Shown here: positions 25,172-31,898 of the stretch, piece by piece
Numbering within the stretch: the first letter of the stretch is position 1
How the letters are laid out: every line of letters starts with the position of its first letter
Assembly (NCBI RefSeq): GCF_034424375.1
Contig: NZ_CP139965.1
Coordinates: 4,340,001-4,404,000, forward strand
Reading direction: 5' to 3'
DNA from: Paraburkholderia kururiensis
Lineage (GTDB): Bacteria > Pseudomonadota > Gammaproteobacteria > Burkholderiales > Burkholderiaceae
Length of the DNA: 64,000 nt
Notes under the pieces: model-generated
Seen by the model: the letters and a program-made list of their open reading frames with translations, nothing else
Databases searched by the model: none
Told to the model about the DNA's origin: nothing
Translations under genes and position numbers: made by a program

Positions 25172-25669
25172 TCAAAGCACTACCGGATAACTCGGCAGTT
25201 CTTCGCGCGGAGGACGATGCGCCGGGAAGTGCGTCTTCAGCAGTTGCGTGACCTGCGCAATTCCATGCATCACACCGGTCTGGTAGTTTCCGCGCCCGAA
25301 TTCGGCTTCCATTGCGCGACAGATGGTCTCCCATTCTTCGCGGTCGACCTTCGCGTCGATACCGCGGTCGGCGATGATCTCCACGTCGCGATCCGCCAGA
25401 AGCAGATAAATCAGAACGCCATTGTTGTGTTCGGTGTCCCAGACACGTAGTTCGGAGAACACGTCGATAGCGCGCTCGCGTGCGGACAGGCCTTTGAGCA
25501 GCGCGCCGCTGTGCAAGGCGCCTTCAACGGCGAAGCGTATCTGGCCCGCATGCATTCGATGGCTTTCGTGCACGGCTTTCTCGATGGCCTGCAGCGACGC
25601 GCCCGGGAACGCCGCGTTGACTCGCCAACGCGTCATGAAGAGGTGCGTGAGAAGACGCTTCACGTTCAT
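25172..25669 (-). CDS. TPM-domain protein
   Basis: A 165-aa protein with a TPM domain, recognisable in HAGQIRFAVEGALHSGALL, SARERAIDVFSELRVWDTEH, and GVLIYLLLADRDVEIIADRG. No signal peptide is visible. It starts two bases after the stop of the ygcG-like gene and completes the lemA-ygcG-TPM operon common in Burkholderia. TPM proteins are linked to membrane or photosystem quality control in other organisms; the role here is unknown. ATG 25669 is chosen because the longer frame overlaps the upstream gene. Confidence 0.85.
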   Translation of the reverse strand: MNVKRLLTHLFMTRWRVNAAFPGASLQAIEKAVHESHRMHAGQIRFAVEGALHSGALLKGLSARERAIDVFSELRVWDTEHNNGVLIYLLLADRDVEIIADRGIDAKVDREEWETICRAMEAEFGRGNYQTGVMHGIAQVTQLLKTHFPAHRPPREELPSYPVVL

Positions 25670-25671
25670 CG

Positions 25672-26523
25672 CTACCACCTGCCCGAGGCGCCGCCGCCGC
25701 CGAACCCACCGCCGCCGCCGCGAAAGATGTCGCGATTCGAACCGCCACCGAATCGCCCGCCGCCAATGGACCGCCCACCTACGTAGGCGCCCATTCCGCT
25801 GCCCAGCAGCGTGAACAGCAGCGCAATCGCGCCGGCCGCGATGGCGACGAGCATCGCACCGGAAAGCAGCCACGCGAGAAAGCCGATCACGCCGCCTGTC
25901 ACGAGCGCCCCCGGAAGTCGTCCCAATATCGCGCGCAATATGCCGCCGGCCACCACGGTGAGCAGGAAAAGCACGGGTAACAAACGCCCGGCGCCGTCGC
26001 TGCTGCGTTTCTGTGCGGGCGGTGCAGGCAATGGCTCGCCGCTCACGACGCGCATGATGCTGTCGACGCCCGCCGAGATGCCGCCATAGAAATCGCCCTT
26101 CCTGAAGCGCGGCACGATGGTCTCGTTGATGATGCGGTTGCTCGTGGCGTCCGTGAGTGCGCCTTCAAGGCCATAGCCCACCTCGATACGCAAGGTGCGA
26201 TCGCTCTTCGCCACGATCAGCAGCACACCATCGTCCACGTTCTTGCGCCCGAGTTTCCACTGCTCGACCACGCGAATCGAATACTGCTCGATCGTTTCAG
26301 GTGCCGTAGTGGGAACGATCAGCACGGCGATCTGTGCGCCTTTCTGGGTCTCGAAGTCTCTGAGCGACTGTTCGAGCGTAGTCTTTTGCTCGCCGGTGAG
26401 CGTGCCCGTTTCGTCGGTGACGCGAGCCGCCAGCGCCGGCACCGGTGCATCGGCGTAAGCGGGCGCGCCCACGAGCGCGACCAACGCGACGATGAGCGCA
26501 ATCACAAGGCGAACCCCGTTCAA
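25672..26523 (-). CDS. YgcG-family TPM-domain membrane protein
   Basis: A 283-aa protein. A signal peptide (LVIALIVALVALVGAPAYA) is followed by a TPM domain (VTDETGTLTGEQKTTLEQSL, AQIAVLIVPTT, GVLLIVAKSDRTLRIEVGYG). Two hydrophobic segments come next, and a Gly-rich tail ends GGGGGFGGGGASGRW. This layout is typical of YgcG/DUF2207-like partners of LemA at the inner membrane. It overlaps the lemA stop by four bases (ATGA). Confidence 0.9.
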   Translation of the reverse strand: MNGVRLVIALIVALVALVGAPAYADAPVPALAARVTDETGTLTGEQKTTLEQSLRDFETQKGAQIAVLIVPTTAPETIEQYSIRVVEQWKLGRKNVDDGVLLIVAKSDRTLRIEVGYGLEGALTDATSNRIINETIVPRFRKGDFYGGISAGVDSIMRVVSGEPLPAPPAQKRSSDGAGRLLPVLFLLTVVAGGILRAILGRLPGALVTGGVIGFLAWLLSGAMLVAIAAGAIALLFTLLGSGMGAYVGGRSIGGGRFGGGSNRDIFRGGGGGFGGGGASGRW

Positions 26524-27170
26524 TTGGACGCTCCGCCCGCAGATGCCGGCGTGGTGCCGAAGTCCACGCGCGGCGGTTTCGAGATTTCGGCTTCGTTACT
26601 CACCGAGAAATTGGGTCGTTCCTGATAGCCGAAGGCCTTCGCGGTGAGGTTGCTGGGAAACGATCGAATGGTGACGTTGTACGCCTGCACCGCCTTGATA
26701 TAGCGGTTTCGCGCGACGGCAATACGGTTTTCCGTTCCTTCGAGCTGTGCCTGCAAGTCTCTGAAATTCGCGTCCGATTTCAGTTGGGGATAGTTCTCCG
26801 ACACCACCAGCAATCGGGAAAGGGACGACGTGAGTTGCCCCTGAGCAGCCTCGAACTTCGCAAATGCCTGGGAATCCGAAATAAGGCCAGGTGTGGCCTG
26901 AATGGAACCCACCTGCGCTCGCGCCTCGGTCACGCGCGTAAGCACGTCCTTTTCCTGATTCGCGTATCCCTTCACCGTGTTGACGAGGTTCGGCACAAGG
27001 TCTGCGCGGCGCTGATACTGATTCAGCACTTCCGACCAACTCGCCTTCACCTGTTCATCTTCGGTCTGGATGGCGTTGTAGCCGCATCCGGGCAACGCCG
27101 CGACGATGGCCAGCAGCAACAGGCTAAACAATGCACGTGTCCACATATTCGGATTCCGCAAGGAACGCAT
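26520..27170 (-). CDS. lemA: LemA-family lipoprotein
   Basis: A 216-aa protein with an N-terminal lipobox ending ALPGC and the conserved LemA core NQYQRRADLVPNLVNTVKGY, followed by long helices. ATG 27170 is preceded by GGAACGGCG; ATG 27146 is an alternative giving a shorter leader. It opens the lemA-ygcG-TPM operon. LemA proteins are envelope-associated and of uncertain function. Confidence 0.9.
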   Translation of the reverse strand: MRSLRNPNMWTRALFSLLLLAIVAALPGCGYNAIQTEDEQVKASWSEVLNQYQRRADLVPNLVNTVKGYANQEKDVLTRVTEARAQVGSIQATPGLISDSQAFAKFEAAQGQLTSSLSRLLVVSENYPQLKSDANFRDLQAQLEGTENRIAVARNRYIKAVQAYNVTIRSFPSNLTAKAFGYQERPNFSVSNEAEISKPPRVDFGTTPASAGGASN

Positions 27171-27339
27171 CGCCGTTCCGGCGAGCGCGAAGCATGCAGC
27201 GGCCCAGGTGTCCGCTGCCCTCAGCACAGGCGCAACTGCTAACACGCTACGCGGCCGGTATCGGACGCTGTTGATGCAGGTCAATCGGGCTCTTTGCCGT
27301 TTTTTGAGCGTGTCCGTGGACTTAGCCGCGGTGATCGCC

Positions 27340-27775
27340 GCGGTGCATGCTGAAAACATCGGGAGTGCGTATCGTGATGCTCACGGGCAACAACCCTGTC
27401 ACGGCGAATGCCGTGGCAAAGGCATTGGCTCTGCATGGCGTGAAGGCGGGCGTGCTGCCTGAAGACAAATACAAGCACGCGCAGGCGCTTCAGGCGGAGG
27501 GCCACGTGGTGGCGATGGCCGGCGACGGCGTCAACGACGCGCCCGCACTCGCACAGGTGCGCGGCATTGCGCGCGCGCTGAGCGTGGCGACAATGAGGAA
27601 CATTCACCAGAACCTGTTCCTCGCGTTCGCGTACAACGCGGTGAGCATTCCCATTGCAGCGGGCGCTCTCTACTCGTGACCCGGCATTGTGCTGAGCCCC
27701 ATTATTGGGAGCGCGGCGATGGCGCTGAGTTCGGTCTCGGTGATCGGGAATGCGTTGAGGTTGTGGGCCGTTTGA
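27340..27775 (+). pseudogene. Relic of a heavy-metal (copper-type) P-type ATPase
   Basis: The frame reads SGVRIVMLTGNNPVTANAVA, a KAGVLPEDKYKHAQALQAEG segment, AGDGVNDAPALAQ, then directly RGIARALSVATMRNIHQNLF. About 45 residues normally found between ALAQ and RGIARA are deleted. A TGA at 27677-27679 interrupts the frame. The expected end GIVLSPIIGSAAMALSSVSV follows in frame to 27775. The hinge TGDN has become TGNN. The phosphorylation site and membrane part are absent. This is the tail of a CopA/CtpA-like pump left by deletion. Confidence 0.85.
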
Positions 27776-28026
27776 TCGCCGATGCCAATGGCCTGCTTTC
27801 GATGCGTAAAACAACGAGCGCACTTTGTGTGTGCACGCCCGCCTCGCTTTCCCGTTACCCCCCGTTACGATTTTTATGCCTGTCGGCTAAGCCTTTGACC
27901 GTATCATCGACCCTCACCACACGGCGATCTGTACGTGCCACGGTTGCGCAATGCAGCAGCGAGTGCGCAATCTTTTGACGGGGACGGCGAGAGGAAAACA
28001 CGAGAACAAGACCTCGTTTATTTTCC

Positions 28027-28743
28027 ATGGCAACTCAGGACGTCAAAGTGAGCGGTTTCGATACAGTAGTCCAGACCTTCGTCGTCAACCACGCAGCCCA
28101 CTCCGCGATAATCAATCACGCCATCAGAACGATCGCGGCCCTGTATCTCTTCAAGGGCCTCATGCTGATTGCCGCGTTGTGGTGGATCTGGTTCACGCCC
28201 GGCGAGCGCCGCGAATGGGCGCGCGAAATGGTGGTGGTCACAATCGCGAGCGGTTTCATTGCGCTCATGACGGGTCGCCTTCTTGCGCACGCCCTGCCGT
28301 TTCGCGAGCGGCCCATCTACGACACGACTCTTCATCTCGACTTCCCCGCTGTAGGTCTGGGCGATAGCGTGATGCGAACGTGGAGTTCGTTTCCCAGCGA
28401 TCACGCCATGCTGTGGTTCGCCATTGCCACAGGCATCTTCCTCGTGTGGCGCGGCATCGGCACGCTCGCGTTGATCTACACCGCGGTATTCATCTGTGCG
28501 CCGCGCGTGTATCTCGGCTTGCACTATCCCACTGACGTGATTGCGGGTGCGGTGATCGGCATTGTCATCACCTGCGTGCTCACGCGCGACGTGGTGAGGA
28601 CACGCATCGCCCGTCCCATTCTTTATGGCGTGGAGCGTTTTCCCGGACCGGGCTACATGCTCGCTTTCCTCTTGAGCTATGAGCTCATCACGCAGTTCGA
28701 TGAACTGATGCAGTTGTGGCATTCGGCGGCGAAGGTGCTTTGA
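28027..28743 (+). CDS. PAP2-family membrane phosphatase
   Basis: A 238-aa protein with several membrane helices and the three PAP2 motifs: LPFRERP (C1-like), SFPSDHA (C2) and PRVYLGLHYPTDV (C3). The family removes phosphate from lipid phosphates such as phosphatidate or undecaprenyl pyrophosphate at the outer face of the inner membrane. ATG 28027 gives a natural start. It converges with the PLP-decarboxylase gene downstream. The 250 bases upstream hold no gene. Confidence 0.87.
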   Translation: MATQDVKVSGFDTVVQTFVVNHAAHSAIINHAIRTIAALYLFKGLMLIAALWWIWFTPGERREWAREMVVVTIASGFIALMTGRLLAHALPFRERPIYDTTLHLDFPAVGLGDSVMRTWSSFPSDHAMLWFAIATGIFLVWRGIGTLALIYTAVFICAPRVYLGLHYPTDVIAGAVIGIVITCVLTRDVVRTRIARPILYGVERFPGPGYMLAFLLSYELITQFDELMQLWHSAAKVL

Positions 28744-28766
28744 CGCGCACGAAGCGCGCCGTTTGC

Positions 28767-30197
28767 TCACGCCTGGCGCTGTCGCAGCGCGCTGGCTACA
28801 GCGGCTATCGATCGCTTCACGTCCTCGTCATCGGTCTGCCAGTTGCAGACAGATGTGCGCATGCACCGCTTGCCGCGCCATGTCGTGTTGCTGAATAGCG
28901 CTTCCCCGCTTGCGAGTATGGCCGCTGTCACGGCGTCCGTCCACTGGTCGTGGTCGCTCTCGGTTGCGTTCGGCTTCGGGCTCAGAAAGCGCACGAGCCC
29001 CTGGTTGATTTGCGGTTCCCACATGAGTTGCGCACCGGGCAGCGCTGCAACGCCCGTCACGATTGCATGCGCGGCTTCGCAGCAGCGTTCGATCAGGCTC
29101 GCCGCACCGCCGCGTCCCAGTTGCCGTAACGCGGCGTAAGTGGCGAAGCCGCGTCCGCGGCGAGACCATTCTGGACTCCAATCTTTCTGCTCGCGCACCT
29201 GTTCGTTGTAGCTGATGTAGCTCGCCTGATAGCCCATGGTGCGCTGGTGCGCTTCGGGATGCGCAACGAACGCGTAGCCGCTGTCGTAGGGGACGTTGAG
29301 CCACTTGTGGCCGTCCGTGGTCCACGAGTCCGCGTGTTCGACGCCCGCGAGCAGATGCCTGTAACGCGGGCTCGCATTCGCCCACAAGCCGAACGCACCA
29401 TCCACATGCACCCACGCGCGGTAGCGGTGTGCCAGTGGAATGAGTTCGGCGAAGCAATCGTAAGCGCCGATGTTGAGATCGCCCGCTTGCAGCAACACGA
29501 TGGTCGGCGCATCGGGGGCTTGTTGAAGTGCCGCTTCGAGCACGGCTGCATCGAGCTGCCCGGTGTCGTTGCAAGGCAAAGTCTGCACCGCGCCCGTTCC
29601 CATGCCGATCAGCCGCGTGGCTTGCGAGATGCTGCCGTGCAATTGATCGCTACTCAGCAGACGGATGGCGGGCGCACCGAACAGGCCATCGCGTTCCACG
29701 TCCCAGCCGCGATGCGCGAGCAACGCATGACGCGCGGAGGCAAGCGCGGTGACATGCGCCATCTGGCAGCCGCTCGTGAGGCCGAAGCTGGCATGCGCCG
29801 GCAAACCGAGCAGTTCCTTGAGCCACGTGCCGCACACTTCTTCCACCACCGCCTCGGCGGGCGCGCACGAAAACGATGCGGCGTTCTGGTCCCAGGCGCT
29901 CGTGAGCCAGTCGGCCGCGAGCGCAGCGGGCAATGATCCGCCGATCACCCAGCCGAAGAAGCGTCCCCCCGCGCTGCCCACGATGCCGCCCGTCGTGTCT
30001 TGCACGAGATCGTCGATTACGCGTTCGGCAGTGACGCCTTCATCGCCGAGCGGTTTTGCCAGACGTTCGCGCAAAGTGGAAAGGCTCGCTGTTGCGGCCA
30101 CGGGGTTTTCCTCGAGTGCTTCCAGGTAATCGAGTGAATGATCCAGCGCGCGTTGGAGTGCAGGACGAAATGCGTGTGCGTTGCTCGTGTCGCTCAT
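28767..30197 (-). CDS. PLP-dependent group II decarboxylase family protein
   Basis: A 476-aa fold-type I enzyme. Motifs are GLTSGCQMAHVTALASARHA (cofactor phosphate loop), AWVHVDGAFGLWA (Asp contacting the pyridine nitrogen) and TTDGHKWLNVPYDSG with the Schiff-base Lys. These place it with aromatic-L-amino-acid/glutamate decarboxylase-like proteins. The substrate is not predictable from the sequence. It stands alone, convergent with the PAP2 gene. ATG 30197 starts a typical N-terminal helix pair. Confidence 0.88.
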   Translation of the reverse strand: MSDTSNAHAFRPALQRALDHSLDYLEALEENPVAATASLSTLRERLAKPLGDEGVTAERVIDDLVQDTTGGIVGSAGGRFFGWVIGGSLPAALAADWLTSAWDQNAASFSCAPAEAVVEEVCGTWLKELLGLPAHASFGLTSGCQMAHVTALASARHALLAHRGWDVERDGLFGAPAIRLLSSDQLHGSISQATRLIGMGTGAVQTLPCNDTGQLDAAVLEAALQQAPDAPTIVLLQAGDLNIGAYDCFAELIPLAHRYRAWVHVDGAFGLWANASPRYRHLLAGVEHADSWTTDGHKWLNVPYDSGYAFVAHPEAHQRTMGYQASYISYNEQVREQKDWSPEWSRRGRGFATYAALRQLGRGGAASLIERCCEAAHAIVTGVAALPGAQLMWEPQINQGLVRFLSPKPNATESDHDQWTDAVTAAILASGEALFSNTTWRGKRCMRTSVCNWQTDDEDVKRSIAAVASALRQRQA

Positions 30198-30319
30198 GGC
30201 GTGGTCCCCGTTCGGTGCGTTGCACCATCTATGCGTGGCGGTGGGCGTTCGCGAATGATTCTAGCGAAGACCGGCGCGCGACGTTGCGGGGAGCACTGAA
30301 ACGTGGATGCGTGCGCGTG

Positions 30320-30775
30320 TCACCAGCGCTGCACGAGCCGCGCACCGATGCGCCGGCCTCGTTCCATCGCGTCGGCGATGTGCGCGGCGGTGGCGTCGCC
30401 GGCATCGGGCACTTCGAGGAATCGCGCGGTAATGGCGAGCGCCGTCGGCTCGCCGGCGCGCAGCACGGCAGACACGCAACGTCGCCAGTCCGTATCGCGC
30501 ATCACGTAAAGGCACCAACCCTGGAGCGCCCAGACCACGGGAGAGCCGTTGCCCTGTTCCTCCATCTGCCGCAGCAGCCGCAATGCATCCACCCAGCGGC
30601 GCCTTGCGATCAGCAGACGCACTTCGCAGATGTCCACGGCGGCGGGCTTCGGATGCAGCAGGCGCAAGACGATGAGCAGCTCTTCAAGCTCCGCGTGTGC
30701 GCCGATACGCAGCCCCGCGGCGAAGACCGAGAGCAGCACGCCGAGCACCACAGGATCGCATTGAATATCGAGCAT
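30320..30775 (-). CDS. hrpB1: Type III secretion protein HrpB1/HrpK family
   Basis: A 151-aa TPR-like helical protein with the family pattern: VVLGVLLSVFAAGLRIG, EELLIVLRLLHPKPAAVDI, EVRLLIARRRWVDALRLLRQ, and WCLYVMRDTDWRR. HrpB1/HrpK proteins belong to hrp-type T3SS clusters of plant-associated Xanthomonas, Ralstonia and Burkholderia. ATG 30775 gives the usual family length. The promoter region has an exact Hrp_II box in the right orientation (30886-30909). No other T3SS apparatus gene is in the window. Confidence 0.83.
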   Translation of the reverse strand: MLDIQCDPVVLGVLLSVFAAGLRIGAHAELEELLIVLRLLHPKPAAVDICEVRLLIARRRWVDALRLLRQMEEQGNGSPVVWALQGWCLYVMRDTDWRRCVSAVLRAGEPTALAITARFLEVPDAGDATAAHIADAMERGRRIGARLVQRW

Positions 30776-30885
30776 CGTGAGCAATTGCGAATGCGAACGC
30801 GGGCAGCACGCGCGCGCCTGCACCCGCCGTTCGCAAGGCCGGTCTCTGATTCTCTTGCCGAGGTGCGCTGCCCGCGTATGACATG

Positions 30886-30909
30886 CGAAGCCGCGCATGC
30901 CGGAACGAA
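30886..30909 (-). promoter_or_regulatory. Hrp_II box (TTCG-N16-TTCG) for hrpB1
   Basis: On the minus strand an exact TTCG, 16 bases, TTCG lies 111 bases before the hrpB1 start. This is the site bound by HrpB/HrpG-dependent AraC-type activators in Ralstonia and relatives. The -10 element downstream is not clear. A further CGAA at 30919-30922 lies just upstream. Confidence 0.6.
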
Positions 30910-31000
30910 TCGATGCAACGAACGCGCCGCGCGGCGTTTAAAGCGCGCCTGCGACGAGCGCGGAACGCCTCGCGCGCCGTCACCACGATCGCTACAACGT

Positions 31001-31061
31001 TTCGCAGCGCGGAACCTCGCTTCGCGTCGCGCATCGCTTTGCCACGGGCAGTTTCTACGCT
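31001..31061 (+). promoter_or_regulatory. Hrp_II box with -10 element for the harpin-like gene
   Basis: TTCG at 31001-31004 and 31021-31024 are separated by exactly 16 bases. A TACGCT at 31056-31061 fits the YANNNT -10 that normally follows about 30-32 bases later. The site points to the gene starting at 31154, leaving a leader of about 85-90 bases. Confidence 0.7.
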
Positions 31062-31153
31062 ATGCGATGGGGCGATGTCCGCGCGCGGGCCGCCTGCCTT
31101 TCATTGTCCGGTTTGTCTTGCTGACCCACTGTGTCAACCTTTGCGAGAACTCC

Positions 31154-31744
31154 ATGAGCACGAACGCCATCACAACCCAATATCTGAATTCGCAAACGCA
31201 GCCGTCGTTCGAGACGGGCGGATCGAACAACGCGGGCTTCACCGAAGAGATTCTTCAGGACATCGAGAAGCTGCTGTCGGACACGAACAGCGCAAGCACG
31301 CCCACCAATCTGCCGAGCACCGGGCAGTTGCCCCAACAGGGCGGCGCGACGACGACAGGGCAGTCCCAAACTCCGTACACGCCGGTCAATTTCTCGGGCC
31401 GGCCTTCGACTGCCGGCACCGGCGCGCCGAACGGACAGGGCTTGCACGATGTGAAGATCAATTCGAAGGCGGGCGGCGAGGCGCTGCATCTGCAGGAAGA
31501 CTCGAACGGCAACCTCTACAACAAGAGCGGCGATTCGGTAGGCGTGATCGATTCGCAAGGCAACGTCACGCTGAATTCCGGCGCTACGAAAGAGATCGAG
31601 CGCCTGCAGGACGGCGGCAATCCGCTCGCGCTGCTCTCGGGTCATGCGGTGAAGGGGCAGACGGGCGACGGCGGCAACGTCACGTTCTCGTCGTCGGACG
31701 TGACGGTGAGCGCGGGCGACCTGAACCAGCAGAACGATTTCTGA
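31154..31744 (+). CDS. Harpin-like putative type III secreted protein
   Basis: A 196-aa protein without cysteine, rich in Gly, Ser, Thr, Asn and Gln, with no signal peptide or membrane segment: the composition expected of harpins or other T3SS-exported accessory proteins. An early amphipathic helix (FTEEILQDIEKLLSD) is followed by a low-complexity Thr/Gln/Pro region and a beta-prone C-terminal half. It lies behind a well-formed Hrp_II box and -10, divergent from hrpB1. I do not recognise the exact family. ATG 31154 has only a weak GCGAGAA upstream. A double hairpin follows the stop. Confidence 0.65.
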   Translation: MSTNAITTQYLNSQTQPSFETGGSNNAGFTEEILQDIEKLLSDTNSASTPTNLPSTGQLPQQGGATTTGQSQTPYTPVNFSGRPSTAGTGAPNGQGLHDVKINSKAGGEALHLQEDSNGNLYNKSGDSVGVIDSQGNVTLNSGATKEIERLQDGGNPLALLSGHAVKGQTGDGGNVTFSSSDVTVSAGDLNQQNDF

Positions 31745-31765
31745 CGTCTGTCGGCACGACGCGAA

Positions 31766-31835
31766 CGTGCCCGCCGCTTGTCGTGAGCGGGCACGACGTG
31801 GCTCGCGTGACGTATGGAGGCGTCACGCGAGCCAC
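31766..31835 (+). terminator. Two consecutive strong hairpins after the harpin-like gene
   Basis: Hairpin A has a 9-bp stem (31766-31774 with 31787-31795). Hairpin B has a perfect 15-bp stem (31798-31812 with 31821-31835) and an 8-base loop. No T-run follows either, so they may terminate, attenuate or stabilise the transcript rather than act as a classical intrinsic terminator. Confidence 0.5.
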
Positions 31836-31898
31836 GCTGCGTGCACGGCTCGACCCGGTACCGCGATACACCACCCGACCATTAGTAAGGAATCCAAT

